Assembly: GCF_025517535.1 (NCBI RefSeq)
Contig: NZ_JAOPKC010000009.1
Coordinates: forward strand, 1-64,000
DNA length: 64,000 bases
Direction of reading: 5' to 3'
Origin: Halapricum hydrolyticum
GTDB taxonomy: Archaea > Halobacteriota > Halobacteria > Halobacteriales > Haloarculaceae
In this document: piece by piece, positions 8,083 to 17,340 of the stretch
How the letters are laid out: every line of letters begins with the position of its first letter
How positions within the stretch are numbered: the first letter of the stretch is position 1
Notes under the pieces: generated by a model
The model's database searches: none
Told to the model about the DNA's origin: nothing
Seen by the model: only the letters and a program-made list of their open reading frames with translations
Program-made: the position numbers and the translations under genes

Positions 8083-10760
8083 AATTCACGCGGATCGCTC
8101 TGAAGAACTTCAAATGCTACGGGGACGCCGACTTGCGCCTGAACCCGGGGGTGACGGTGATCCACGGTGTCAACGGCAGCGGCAAGACGTCGCTGCTGGA
8201 AGCGGCGTTTTTCGCGCTGTATGGGGCCCGCGCGCTCGACGCGACGCTGGAGGACGTGGTCACGACGGGGGCCGAGGAGACGATCGTCGAACTGTGGTTC
8301 ACCCACGCCGGCGGCGACTACCACCTCAAGCGCCGGGTCCGGGCGACCGGCGACCGCCCGACGACCGCCGAGTGCGTGCTTGAGGGGCCGGAGGCGACCT
8401 ACGACGGGGCCAGAGACGTCGGCGAGCGCGTCGCGGAGTTGCTCCGGATGGACCACGAGGCGTTCGTCAACTGCGCGTACGTCCGCCAGGGCGAGGTCAA
8501 CAAGCTCATCAATGCGACCCCGGACGAGCGCCAGGACATGATCGACGAACTCCTGCAACTGGGCAAGCTCGAGGGGTACCGCTCGCGTGCCAGCGACGCT
8601 CGCGTCGGGGTCGGCCGCGTCCGCGACGACAAGCAGGGAGCGCTGGCACAGCTCGACGAGCAGATCGAAGCCAAAGAGGAGAAAGACCTGCACGGGACGC
8701 TGAACGACCTCCAGACGGAGCTACAGGAGGTCGAATCCGAGATCGACCGCTACGAGGAGCAGCGCGAGACGGCCGTCGAAACCCTCGAAGAGGCCGAGGC
8801 GGTCCTCGAAGAGTACGAACAGAAACGTGACGAACTGGAGACCGTCGAGTCGGAGATCGAGGAGCTGGAGGACACGATCGCCGAGACCGAACGCGAGCGC
8901 GAGTCGCTTCAGTCGGAGGTCTCCGAGTTGCGCTCGGCGATCGAAGACCGCGAGGAGACGGCCCGAACGGCGCTCGCCGAGTCCGAGCTCGACGCCGACG
9001 CGACGACTGCGACCGTCGAAGCACGACTCACAGAGCTGGACGAGCGCGACGAGGAGCTCCGGGACGACCTCGAAGAGCATCGACTCGAAGCCAGCGAGCG
9101 TGCGAGCGACGCCGAAAGCGCCCGCGAGCGGGCCGACTCGCTGGAGTCGCGGGCAGCCGAGAAGCGACAGCGAGCCGACGAACTGGCGGCCGAGATCGAA
9201 TCGGCCGAGTCGAAGCTCGAAGAGCGACGCGAGCGGGTGAGCGACCTCGAGGACCGGATCGAGGAGCTTCGGGAGGAATTTGCGGACGCGCCGATCGATG
9301 TGGGGGCGGCCGAAGAGCACCGCGAGGAGATCGACGCCGATCTCGACAGCGTCCGGGACGAACTGGCGGAGCTGTCGGCCGAGATCGACCAGCAGCGCGA
9401 ATCGATCGAGGAGGCCGAGTCGCTACTGGAGGCGGGCAAGTGTCCCGAGTGTGGCCAGGACGTCGAGGGGTCACCGCACGTGGAGTCGCTCGACGAGCAG
9501 CGAGACGAACTCGAACAACTGCAAGCGGAGCGTGCCGAACTCCGGGATCGGCGTGATCGACTGACCGAGCGTCTCGATCGGGCGGAAGAACTCCTCGAAG
9601 CCGAAGACGAGATCGACCGCCTGCGCGAACGCCGCGAAACGATCCAGCAACTGCTCGATGAACAGGCCGAGGATCTCCAGGACGACCGCGAGCGCGTGAG
9701 CGAACTCCGGGAGTCGGCGGCCGAACTCGAAGGAGAGGCAGAGGAAGCGCGCGACGATGCCGAGGAGGCCGAGGCGCTGGCCGAACAGGCACGCGAGCAG
9801 ATCGGCACCATCAACGAACGCCGGACCGACCTCAGGGAGCGCCGACAGCGACTCGAGCGGGCACTCGACGCGCTCAAGGCGATCGAAGACGCCGAAGGCG
9901 AGATCGAGCGACTGCGCGAGCGTCGGTCGGATCTCGCCGAGACGAACGAGGAGCGTCGCGAGCGACTCGCCGAGAAACGCGACCGCCGGTCTGAACTCGC
10001 ACAGGCGGTCGACGAGTCACAGGTCGAGGCCGCCAGAGACCAGAAGCAGGACGCAGAGCAGTACATCGAACAGGTCGACGGGCAACTCGAGTCGCTCCGG
10101 GAGCGCCGTGACGACCTCCAGAGTCGGATCGGTGGCGTCAAACAGGAACTCGAAGAACTCGAAGCTCTCCGGGAACGGCGCGAGGAACTGGAGGCGGTCG
10201 TCGAACGTCTCGAGTCGCTGTACGAGGAGACCGAACAACTCGAATCGATGTACGGGCAGCTCCGGGCGGAGCTGCGCCGGCGAAACGTCGAGACGCTCGA
10301 ACGGATGCTCAACGACACGTTCGACCTGATCTACCAGAACGCCTCCTACTCGCGGATCGAGCTGAGCGGCGACTACGAGCTGACGATCCACCAGAAGAAC
10401 GGCGACACGCTCGATCCCGAACAGCTTTCGGGCGGCGAGCGAGCGCTGTTCAACCTCTCGCTGCGGACCGCGATCTACCGGCTGCTATCCGAGGGGATCG
10501 AGGGGACAGCCCCGATGCCGCCGCTGGTGCTCGACGAACCGACCGTCTTCCTCGACTCGGGCCACGTCTCACAGCTCGTGGCGCTGATCGAGCAGATGCG
10601 CGAGCTCGGCGTCGAGCAGATCGTCGTGGTCAGCCACGACGAGGAACTGATCGGCGCGGCAGACGACCTCGTCCACGTCGAGAAAGACCCCACGACCAAC
10701 CGATCGCACGTCGAACGGCTCGACTCGCCGGTGCTGGCCGAATCCGTCGGGTCGGACTAG
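8079..10760 (+). CDS. rad50: DNA double-strand break repair ATPase Rad50
   Basis: This 893-aa SMC-like ATPase tethers and processes DNA ends with Mre11. Walker A is GVNGSGKTSLLEAAF near residue 30. About residues 150-740 form two very charged coiled-coil arms with a zinc hook, CPECG (C455 and C458), at the centre. The signature motif LSGGERALFNLSL and Walker B PLVLDEPTVFLDSG lie near the C terminus. The length is typical. Its TAG stop at 10758-10760 overlaps the convergent gene's stop in a shared CTAG. Confidence 0.97.
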   Translation: MKFTRIALKNFKCYGDADLRLNPGVTVIHGVNGSGKTSLLEAAFFALYGARALDATLEDVVTTGAEETIVELWFTHAGGDYHLKRRVRATGDRPTTAECVLEGPEATYDGARDVGERVAELLRMDHEAFVNCAYVRQGEVNKLINATPDERQDMIDELLQLGKLEGYRSRASDARVGVGRVRDDKQGALAQLDEQIEAKEEKDLHGTLNDLQTELQEVESEIDRYEEQRETAVETLEEAEAVLEEYEQKRDELETVESEIEELEDTIAETERERESLQSEVSELRSAIEDREETARTALAESELDADATTATVEARLTELDERDEELRDDLEEHRLEASERASDAESARERADSLESRAAEKRQRADELAAEIESAESKLEERRERVSDLEDRIEELREEFADAPIDVGAAEEHREEIDADLDSVRDELAELSAEIDQQRESIEEAESLLEAGKCPECGQDVEGSPHVESLDEQRDELEQLQAERAELRDRRDRLTERLDRAEELLEAEDEIDRLRERRETIQQLLDEQAEDLQDDRERVSELRESAAELEGEAEEARDDAEEAEALAEQAREQIGTINERRTDLRERRQRLERALDALKAIEDAEGEIERLRERRSDLAETNEERRERLAEKRDRRSELAQAVDESQVEAARDQKQDAEQYIEQVDGQLESLRERRDDLQSRIGGVKQELEELEALRERREELEAVVERLESLYEETEQLESMYGQLRAELRRRNVETLERMLNDTFDLIYQNASYSRIELSGDYELTIHQKNGDTLDPEQLSGGERALFNLSLRTAIYRLLSEGIEGTAPMPPLVLDEPTVFLDSGHVSQLVALIEQMRELGVEQIVVVSHDEELIGAADDLVHVEKDPTTNRSHVERLDSPVLAESVGSD

Positions 10761-11191
10761 TCGAGATCCGGCGGCGAATGAACCTGGACGCCACCCGTCG
10801 ATATCTCGTCCCGTGTCGCTTCTGTCGCCCGGTAGCCCCGCTGGCCGTGGACAGTCGTCGTCTCGATCAGTCCGGCCGCGCGGAGCTCGGTTGCAGTCCC
10901 GTGGAGTTCACTCTCGCATGCGTCGAACCGATCGAGCAGCTGTCGTACCGACGCGGCACCGCCGATCGCCAGTTCGAGCAGGAGTGCGAGCGCCCGCCCG
11001 GACCGCTCTCGCGGCCCCGACACGCCGATAGGTACGTCGAACCTCTCGGCAAACCCGCCCGGATCGACCGGCGTCAGCTCCGAGCACGGCCTGGTCGTCA
11101 CGGCTCCGTCCGACAGCTCTCTGACCCGACACTCCCCGCCGCTCGAACGCCGGTGGATACAGTAGGCCTCTCCGTCGCTGACCAGCCGCAT
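10757..11191 (-). CDS. Conserved haloarchaeal protein of the rad50 neighbourhood (possibly DUF7346)
   Basis: This 144-aa protein starts MRLVSDGEAYCIHRRSSGGE and has a C-terminal winged-helix-like part with ALALLLELAIGGAASVRQLL followed by TATELRAAGLIETTTV and GQRGYRATE. This suggests a small DNA-binding domain behind a beta-rich head. The ATG at 11191 is chosen because the 36 codons upstream read like non-coding sequence. Proteins of this type sit next to rad50 in other haloarchaea and I believe they are called DUF7346, but that name is from memory. The stop codon overlaps that of rad50 tail to tail. The function is unknown. Confidence 0.65.
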   Translation of the reverse strand: MRLVSDGEAYCIHRRSSGGECRVRELSDGAVTTRPCSELTPVDPGGFAERFDVPIGVSGPRERSGRALALLLELAIGGAASVRQLLDRFDACESELHGTATELRAAGLIETTTVHGQRGYRATEATRDEISTGGVQVHSPPDLD

Positions 11192-11310
11192 GGTCGATCG
11201 AACGAAACGCACGCGCAAAGCGATTTCGACAGGGGCAAAGCGATTGCATCCGGGATCGGTTCGAGCGAGAGCCGTCGACGACACAGTCCCGAAAGACACT
11301 TACAGCACGA

Positions 11311-11322
11311 TATAATTATATC
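11311..11322 (+). promoter_or_regulatory. TATA-like AT-rich element upstream of the PP-loop (PAPS reductase family) gene
   Basis: TATAATTATATC is a strong AT island in a GC-rich intergenic region. It ends 11 nt before the ATG at 11333. This is closer than the usual 25-30 nt, so either the true start codon is later, the box is the 5' end of an extended element, or it serves another function. Confidence 0.4.
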
Positions 11323-11332
11323 TAATTACACA

Positions 11333-12310
11333 ATGTCGAAGCGCATCGAGTTCCCCGAGTATCTCGACGTCGACTACACCGACGGGAAAGGGCAGAACCC
11401 CGAGGATTACAAGAGTATCGAAGACAAGATTGAGAAGGCTATCGAGGTCACCCGCGAAGGCCTGGAGCAGTACGAGAATCCGGTCGTCATGTGGACCGGC
11501 GGCAAGGATTCGACGCTGACGCTGTACTTCGTCAAGGAGGTTGCCGACCGCTTCGATCTGGAGGTCCCGCCGGTCGTGTTCATCGACCACTACCAGCACT
11601 TCGACGAGCTCATCGACTTCGTCGAGTACTGGGCCGACGAGTGGGATCTGGACGTCATCTGGGCCCGCAACGAGGACGTCGGCGCGTACGTCGACGAGAA
11701 CGGCCTGGAGCCGGGTGACGACATCCCGATCGACGCGCTCAGCGAGCACAACCAGCACCACGTCCGGAACCTGCTGGAGTACGAGGAGGAGACGTTCCCG
11801 TTCCTGCTTGACACCTACGTCGGCAACCACCTGCTGAAGACGGTCGCGCTCAACGACACGCTCGAAGAGCACGACGTCGACGCCGTCCTCTCGGGCGTCC
11901 GCTGGGACGAACAGGAGGCCCGCGCCGACGAGACGTTCTTCTCGCCGCGTCACGATCCGGACATCTACCCGCCCCACGACCGCGTCCAGCCGATCCTCCA
12001 GTTCGCCGAGGCAGACGTCTGGGAGACGTTCTGGAACTTCGTCGTCCCGGACACCGTCGCAGGGTTCCCGGAAGACGGCTACGTGCCCCAGGGCCAGGAC
12101 GACCTGCCCGAGGGCGTCGAGAAGGAAGACGTGCCGGTCAGCCCGAAGTACTTCGCCGGGTTCCGATCTCTCGGCAGCGAAGTCAGCACGGACAAGTCCG
12201 CCGAGGAGCCTGCCTGGCTGCAGGACATGGCCAACACCACCGAGCGCGCCGGCCGCGCCCAGGACAAAGAGGACCTGATGGAGCGGCTGCGCGACCTCGG
12301 CTACATGTGA
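11333..12310 (+). CDS. Phosphoadenosine phosphosulfate reductase family protein (PP-loop ATPase-like)
   Basis: This 325-aa protein of the adenine nucleotide alpha hydrolase superfamily has the PP-loop MWTGGKDSTLTLYFVKE near residue 50. It also has the downstream PPVVFIDHYQHFDEL and FLLDTYVGNHLLKT blocks and a C-terminal PKYFAGFRSLGSEVSTDKSA block like CysH/CysD proteins. True PAPS/APS reductases carry a catalytic cysteine near the C terminus. I find no cysteine anywhere in this protein, so reductase activity is doubtful and an adenylyl-transfer role is more likely. The in-frame region before 11333 lacks protein-like character, so the ATG there is used. Confidence 0.8.
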   Translation: MSKRIEFPEYLDVDYTDGKGQNPEDYKSIEDKIEKAIEVTREGLEQYENPVVMWTGGKDSTLTLYFVKEVADRFDLEVPPVVFIDHYQHFDELIDFVEYWADEWDLDVIWARNEDVGAYVDENGLEPGDDIPIDALSEHNQHHVRNLLEYEEETFPFLLDTYVGNHLLKTVALNDTLEEHDVDAVLSGVRWDEQEARADETFFSPRHDPDIYPPHDRVQPILQFAEADVWETFWNFVVPDTVAGFPEDGYVPQGQDDLPEGVEKEDVPVSPKYFAGFRSLGSEVSTDKSAEEPAWLQDMANTTERAGRAQDKEDLMERLRDLGYM

Positions 12311-12421
12311 GCCGTCGCTGATCGGTTCATCAGCCTTCGTCGACGTTTTCGACCACAAATCAGGACAGACAATAGTGGAGCGGCTGGCCTCTCGCGCTCT
12401 CGACCATCACACTCTCGGCGA

Positions 12422-14254
12422 TCACTCGCGAGTCACGCGTTTCCGGTCGCTTTCCGCGCCGCTGTAGGCTTCGCTTTCCTCGACGGCTCTCGTCAGCGAG
12501 ACGTTGAGCCAGGCCATCGAGACCAGCCCGCCCGCGAGCGTCACCAGGTTCTTGACGGCGTGATCGACGATCGCGACGCTGATCGCGAGTGCCCCCCCGA
12601 TCGGCGTCAGGCCGACGACGATGATCGCGAACGCCCCCTCGTAGAGCCCGAGTCCGGCGGGCGTCAGGGGCAACACCTTCGCGAGGTTGCCGACGCTGAC
12701 CGCGAAGAAGGCAACGCCGATGACGAACGGTGTGAGTTCGACGCCGAACGCCGCCAACACGATGACCGCGGTGAACACGTCGATCGTCCAGATCAACAGG
12801 CTCGTCGTCCCGACCAGCGCGAACGCCCGTCGGTCGCTAGCGACCGTCTGGACGTCTCCCGCGAACTGTTCGATCACACCTGCGACGTAGTCAGCGTAAC
12901 TGTCACTGCTGAGCCTGGAAACGGCCTCCCGGACGTAGTTGCGGTCGCTCCGGGCGCTGAAGACGATCCCCAGGGTCGCGACGATGGCGGCCACACCGAC
13001 GCCCGCGGCGACGACCATCGCGGTCCGGCCCGCCTGTTCCTGACCGCCGGACAGTTCCGTGCCGACGATGGCGGTCTGCAACTCTGTCGGGGACATCGTC
13101 ATCACCATCCCCAGCACGACGACGCCGGCCAGGAACGCGATCGTCAACAGATCGAACACCCGTTCGATCGCCAGCGAGGCGAACCCCGAGGGGTACGGCA
13201 CCGACCGACGAGCTTTCATCACGTAGGCGCGGACGGCGTCACCCAGCCGTGCGGGAAAGACCAGGTTTCCGGTCTGGCTGATGAATATCGCGCCCGTCAG
13301 GAATCCCGGATCCGAGCGATAGCCCAGTCGTTCGAGGATGTCCCGGTAACGCGTCCCGCGAAGCGGCCAGGAAAGGACGTACACGAGCGCCGAGACACCG
13401 ACAACGAGCAGGTCGGCCTCGCGCATGTTCGCCCACACCTCTCCGGGATCGAGATACGTCGTCATCAACACCAGTGCGAGGGCGACCAGTCCCGTCCCGA
13501 CCGCGGCGTTCACCCGGCGGTCGATCCGTGGTGAGACCGATACCTGCCAGAAGGTGCGGACAATCTGGCTGCCCATCCCGAAGACGTCCCGAACGAGATC
13601 GACCTTCGAATCGCCCTTCGGCGTCCACTCGACGGGGAACTCCTTGACGTCGTATCCGGCACGCTGGGCGTGGACGAGTACCTCCGTGTCCCAGAACCAG
13701 TGGTCGTCTTCGACTTCCTCCAGCACGTCGAACAGGGCCGCCCGATCGAAGGCCTTGAAGCCGCACTGGTGGTCCTCTATCTCCGAGCGCAACAGCAACT
13801 GGACGAGGGCGTTGAACCCCTTGCTCGGGATTCCGCGCTTTGGGGGCCGATCCGCAGTGTTGCCGGGGATCCACCGCGAGCCGGTCGCGAACTCGTAACC
13901 GTCGCTGCGAACGCTTTCGACCAACTCCTCCAGATGAGACATGTCCGTCGCAAGGTCGGTGTCGAAGTACGCCAGCGTCTCGCCGCGGGCCTGCCGGAAG
14001 GCATACTCCAGCGCGCCGCCCCGGCCGAGTCGCTGGTCGCTGTGGACGTGGCGCACACGCTCGTCGTCGGCAGCCAGTCTGGTGGCGATTTCGGGCGTGC
14101 GGTCCTCACAGCCGTCTTCCGCCACGATCACCTCGAAAGCGCCTGCGGGCAGAAACTCCTCGAGCGTCGCGAGCGTGACCTCGACGGTCCGCTCGATCGT
14201 GTCCGCCTCGTTGTAGGCGGGCAGGACGACGCTCACCTCGACCGCACGATCCAT
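12422..14254 (-). CDS. AglD-like glycosyltransferase: GT2 domain plus UPF0104 membrane domain
   Basis: This 610-aa membrane protein has an N-terminal family 2 glycosyltransferase (about residues 6-230) of the dolichol-phosphate sugar synthase type. It shows SVVLPAYNEADTIERTV, EVIVAEDGCEDRT, the DXD motif D98-T-D100, and a conserved DHQCGFKAFDR block. From about residue 240 a multi-helix UPF0104 domain follows (GLVALALVLMTTYLDPG, then FPARLGDAVRAYVMKARR). The layout and length match Haloferax AglD, which adds the final hexose in S-layer N-glycosylation. Whether this protein does the same is inferred. It is followed 60 bp upstream on the same strand by mgsA. Confidence 0.85.
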   Translation of the reverse strand: MDRAVEVSVVLPAYNEADTIERTVEVTLATLEEFLPAGAFEVIVAEDGCEDRTPEIATRLAADDERVRHVHSDQRLGRGGALEYAFRQARGETLAYFDTDLATDMSHLEELVESVRSDGYEFATGSRWIPGNTADRPPKRGIPSKGFNALVQLLLRSEIEDHQCGFKAFDRAALFDVLEEVEDDHWFWDTEVLVHAQRAGYDVKEFPVEWTPKGDSKVDLVRDVFGMGSQIVRTFWQVSVSPRIDRRVNAAVGTGLVALALVLMTTYLDPGEVWANMREADLLVVGVSALVYVLSWPLRGTRYRDILERLGYRSDPGFLTGAIFISQTGNLVFPARLGDAVRAYVMKARRSVPYPSGFASLAIERVFDLLTIAFLAGVVVLGMVMTMSPTELQTAIVGTELSGGQEQAGRTAMVVAAGVGVAAIVATLGIVFSARSDRNYVREAVSRLSSDSYADYVAGVIEQFAGDVQTVASDRRAFALVGTTSLLIWTIDVFTAVIVLAAFGVELTPFVIGVAFFAVSVGNLAKVLPLTPAGLGLYEGAFAIIVVGLTPIGGALAISVAIVDHAVKNLVTLAGGLVSMAWLNVSLTRAVEESEAYSGAESDRKRVTRE

Positions 14255-14314
14255 TGTAGGTCTAGATCGGTCACGTCCGGCAAGAACCTTCTGGTGGCCG
14301 CCGGGAGACCTGCG

Positions 14315-14704
14315 CTATCCGAGTTCGTGCCCGTCCTCGCGTGCCAGGCCTTCGAGCACGTATTCCGCGGACGTCCGAGTGGTCGCAAGCGGCGTGTCGT
14401 GGACGTCACAGATCCGCAACAGCGCCGAGATGTCCGGCTCGTGGGGCTGTGCTGTCAGAGGATCGCGCAGGAAGACGATCCCGTCGATCCGGTCGTTCGC
14501 GGCTTCGGCACCGATCTCCATATCGCCGCCCAGCGGCCCCGACTGCTTGCGTTCGACCTCCAGCCCCGTCGCCTCGGCGATCCGCTGGCCCGTCGTCCCC
14601 GTACAGACGATGTCCACCGTCGAGAGATACGACTGGTAGCTCTCGACGAGGTCGATCATCTCTGGCTTCTCGTCGTCGTGTGCGATCAGCGCGATGCGCG
14701 TCAT
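14315..14704 (-). CDS. mgsA: Methylglyoxal synthase
   Basis: This 129-aa enzyme would convert dihydroxyacetone phosphate to methylglyoxal plus phosphate, a bypass of lower glycolysis. Family motifs are IALIAHDDEKPEM at the N terminus, CTGTTGQRIAEATGL (phosphate binding), SGPLGGDMEIGAEA with the catalytic aspartate, and FLRDPLTAQPHEPDI. It is slightly shorter than the 152-aa E. coli protein. It lies downstream of the small 14772-15056 gene on the same strand. Confidence 0.92.
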   Translation of the reverse strand: MTRIALIAHDDEKPEMIDLVESYQSYLSTVDIVCTGTTGQRIAEATGLEVERKQSGPLGGDMEIGAEAANDRIDGIVFLRDPLTAQPHEPDISALLRICDVHDTPLATTRTSAEYVLEGLAREDGHELG

Positions 14705-14771
14705 AGTTCACTGTCTCGACGCACCGTGAAACAACTTTCGCGCGTTCGAGAGCCGGTTCGGTCGCGTCTGA

Positions 14772-15056
14772 TCACTCTTCGGTGACTTCGACGGCACCGT
14801 CCCGATCGACGGTGATGGTCCAGTCGCCGATCGAGAACGTCACTTCCGGGGGTCGCTGTTTGCCCGTCAACACGGCCCGGAGCGTCTCGAAGTCCACGTG
14901 CTCGCGTAGCGGTTCGACGTCGCCACGTTCGAGGTCGCTCTCGGAGATGATCGCGTCGGTAATCACGTCCGATGCCGGCTCCGGGGCGACCCACGCCGCT
15001 GCGTCGTCCGCGTCGCCGTCCTCGTCGCGAACGATGTACGGCTCGTCGGCGCTCAT
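14772..15056 (-). CDS. Small acidic hypothetical protein
   Basis: This 94-aa protein begins MSADEPYIVRDEDGDADDAA and ends in a strand-rich VTFSIGDWTITVDRDGAVEV. It has no cysteines, membrane helix or motif I can name. A well-placed TATA box 28 nt upstream supports expression. It precedes mgsA by 67 bp on the same strand and may share its transcript. Confidence 0.65.
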   Translation of the reverse strand: MSADEPYIVRDEDGDADDAAAWVAPEPASDVITDAIISESDLERGDVEPLREHVDFETLRAVLTGKQRPPEVTFSIGDWTITVDRDGAVEVTEE

Positions 15057-15078
15057 ACCTCTCTGTACCCCGTGCTCG

Positions 15079-15087
15079 ATATATAGT
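15079..15087 (-). promoter_or_regulatory. TATA box for the small gene ending at 14772
   Basis: On the minus strand this reads ACTATATAT, centred about 27 nt before the ATG at 15056. That is the spacing of a leaderless haloarchaeal promoter. Confidence 0.6.
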
Positions 15088-15446
15088 GTCCGCGAGCGGT
15101 TTCAGACTCAGAAAGAGCCTGCCTGTCCGGGTTTGGAGACCGCCTTTCCGTGCAGTCCAGGCAGTGATTGTCATGACATCATAGAAATCCATAGATTGCG
15201 CCTGTGAAATCGATTACCGCCGCGGAATCTTCGAATTGTGATAATAAGCGCTATCAGTAAGATGGTAGGTAATCCCCGCCGAATCGGTGTACACTGATCA
15301 TACCGCCTGCCAGGGTTTAGTAGGACAAGCGTACCGAGATGGGGTCACACAGCCGGATCTGTGCGTCGCACACGTGGTGTTGTTGGTCGTTTTCGCCTAC
15401 TCTGACGATGAGTCACGCGGCTACATCTGTCTCTCTCGCACGTTTC
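15088..15446. other. Intergenic region before the pilus operon
   Basis: This 359-bp stretch holds no gene that I can support. It is less GC-rich than its surroundings and no frame has the usual high third-position GC. A 76-codon frame at 15287-15517 is rich in cysteine and tyrosine, unlike haloarchaeal proteins, and was rejected. No tRNA-like or clear RNA fold was seen. Confidence 0.6.
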
Positions 15447-15480
15447 ATCTGATAATGCAAATGACTGTTTATTATCAGAT
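15447..15480. repeat. Perfect 10-bp inverted repeat upstream of the pilus operon promoter
   Basis: ATCTGATAAT (15447-15456) and ATTATCAGAT (15471-15480) are perfect reverse complements separated by 14 bp. The right arm ends 3 bp before the TATA box at 15484. The centre-to-centre arm distance of 24 bp is close to two helical turns. The layout suggests an operator for a dimeric regulator acting at the promoter. Confidence 0.65.
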
Positions 15481-15483
15481 TGG

Positions 15484-15492
15484 TTTATATTA
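15484..15492 (+). promoter_or_regulatory. TATA box of the type IV pilus operon
   Basis: TTTATATTA is centred 26 nt before the ATG at 15514, so the transcript is probably leaderless. The inverted repeat at 15447-15480 abuts it on the upstream side. Confidence 0.7.
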
Positions 15493-15513
15493 CTACTATA
15501 CGTATTGTCATAG

Positions 15514-17340
15514 ATGAGCGAACGAGATTCACTCGCGGAGACCGGAGGTGCGGCCAGCGGCGACTCGACGGCAGTGACGGAGCTCCCTGCCGAAGACGTC
15601 TTGAGTGACGAACTCGCGTTGCCGGAGGACGTCGGTAGCGAGATCGTCCTCTACGACCACCCGACGGTCGCCGAGGTCCTGGAGGACGTCAGGGCGTACT
15701 TCGCGGCTCACGCCGAGGAAGGCGTCGAACCGCCCGCGGAGGAGTTTATCGTATCGCGTTTCTTCGATTTCAGTTATCTCGACCGCTACGAGGAACTCGA
15801 GTGGAAGTGGGTGCACAAGCCGTTCGCTTACATCGCGATCCTGCACGACGAGGAAGAGAACGAACACCGCTACCACGTGGTCGAGCCCGTGCTCGACGAC
15901 TTCGAGCGATACGTCCGGCGCGATCTCATCGAGTTGCTCCGAAACAACCTGATGTACCGCGACTTCGAGGAGAACGACCGTGAAGCGGCGTTCCGCCGCG
16001 AGGCACGGACGCTCATCGACGAACAGGCCGCGACGATCGAACCGGGTACGATCCACAAGCTCCTGTATTACCTCATCCGGGACTTCATCGATTTCGGCCC
16101 GATCGACCCGATCATGCGCGACGACGACATCGAGGACGTCTCCTGTGACGGCCACGACATCCCGGTGTTCGTCTACCATCGGCGGTACCGCGACCTCCGG
16201 ACGAACGTGCGACTCGACGCCGACCGGCTCGACGCGTTCACGTTCCGGCTGGCACAGCGCGCCGGCAAGCAACTGACGATCTCGAACCCCTTAATCGACG
16301 CGACACTGCCGAACGGCTCGCGAGTGCAACTCACGCTGGGCGGCGACGTCAGCACGCGCGGTTCGAACTTCACGATCCGGAAGTTCTCCGATATCCCGTT
16401 CACGCCGGTCGAACTCATCGACTGGGGAACGTTCTCGATCCAGCAGATGGCCTACTTCTGGCTGGCCATCGAGAACAACAAGTCGCTGATCTTCGCCGGC
16501 GGGACCGGCTCGGGCAAGACCTCCAGTCTCAACGCGGTGTCGTTTTTCGTCCCGCCCTCCAGCAAGGTCGTCACGATCGAAGACACCCGCGAGATCGACC
16601 TCCCCCACGAGAACTGGATTCAGAGCATCACGCGCGGCGCCGTCACCGCCGAAGGGCAGGGCGAAGTCACGATGTACCAGCTCCTGCAGGCCGCGCTCCG
16701 CCAGCGCCCTGAATACTTGCTCGTCGGCGAGATCCGCACCGAAGAACGGGTCGCCCTAACCTTCTTCCAGGCGATGTCGACCGGTCACACCTCGTATACG
16801 ACGCTGCACGCGGATTCGATCGAGACTGTGCTCTCGCGGCTGGGGAACCCGCCGCTGAACGTCCCGGCCCAGATGGTCCAGGAGCTGGACGTCGTCTCCG
16901 TCCAGGAACAGACGTTCATCAACAACAAGCGCGTCCGCCGGACTGACTCCGTGACCGAAATCCTGACCGATCCCGACGATCCGAACGCCGTCCAGACCCG
17001 CGAGGTGTTCCGACGGGACCCGGCCAGCGACACCCACGAAATGGTCGCCGACTCGCACCTCCTGCAGGACATCGCCGCCCATCGTGGCTGGAGCGACCGT
17101 GATCTCACCCGCGAGTTCGACCGCCGCCAGCGCGTCCTCGAGTACCTGCTCGACAACGATATCACCGGCTACGGTCCCGTGTCGAGCGCGATCCGTCGAT
17201 ACTCGCGTGACCCCGACGCGCTGCTCGAAGCGATCGAGGCCGGCACGCTCGATCGCGCCGCTCTCGCCAACGGAGCGCCGGACCCGTCGACGATCGACCC
17301 GAGCGATCTGGGCATCGAAAACCTGGTGGAGCGGCTATGA
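15514..17340 (+). CDS. Type IV pilus/secretion assembly ATPase (PilB/GspE-type)
   Basis: This 608-aa cytoplasmic ATPase powers assembly of a pilus-like structure. The N-terminal 200 residues are an acidic region found in haloarchaeal PilB proteins. The ATPase core has Walker A FAGGTGSGKTSSLNAVS, the aspartate box VVTIEDTREIDLPHE, Walker B RPEYLLVGEIRTEE and the histidine box STGHTSYTTLHADS. It overlaps the next gene by 4 nt. The operon with a membrane platform and a pilin-like protein indicates an adhesion-type pilus rather than the archaellum, whose other genes are absent here. Confidence 0.9.
   Translation: MSERDSLAETGGAASGDSTAVTELPAEDVLSDELALPEDVGSEIVLYDHPTVAEVLEDVRAYFAAHAEEGVEPPAEEFIVSRFFDFSYLDRYEELEWKWVHKPFAYIAILHDEEENEHRYHVVEPVLDDFERYVRRDLIELLRNNLMYRDFEENDREAAFRREARTLIDEQAATIEPGTIHKLLYYLIRDFIDFGPIDPIMRDDDIEDVSCDGHDIPVFVYHRRYRDLRTNVRLDADRLDAFTFRLAQRAGKQLTISNPLIDATLPNGSRVQLTLGGDVSTRGSNFTIRKFSDIPFTPVELIDWGTFSIQQMAYFWLAIENNKSLIFAGGTGSGKTSSLNAVSFFVPPSSKVVTIEDTREIDLPHENWIQSITRGAVTAEGQGEVTMYQLLQAALRQRPEYLLVGEIRTEERVALTFFQAMSTGHTSYTTLHADSIETVLSRLGNPPLNVPAQMVQELDVVSVQEQTFINNKRVRRTDSVTEILTDPDDPNAVQTREVFRRDPASDTHEMVADSHLLQDIAAHRGWSDRDLTREFDRRQRVLEYLLDNDITGYGPVSSAIRRYSRDPDALLEAIEAGTLDRAALANGAPDPSTIDPSDLGIENLVERL

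Noticed and set aside
8909..10318. Antisense open frame of 469 codons opposite rad50
   Set aside because: It is almost only Ser and Arg, the reverse image of Glu/Arg-rich coiled-coil codons.
10778..11332. N-terminal extension of the PP-loop protein by 185 codons
   Set aside because: The extension overlaps the convergent 10757-11191 gene, has non-coding composition and includes the AT-rich promoter element.
15287..15517. 76-codon frame before the pilus ATPase
   Set aside because: It is rich in Tyr and Cys, has low third-position GC, and covers the promoter and inverted repeat.
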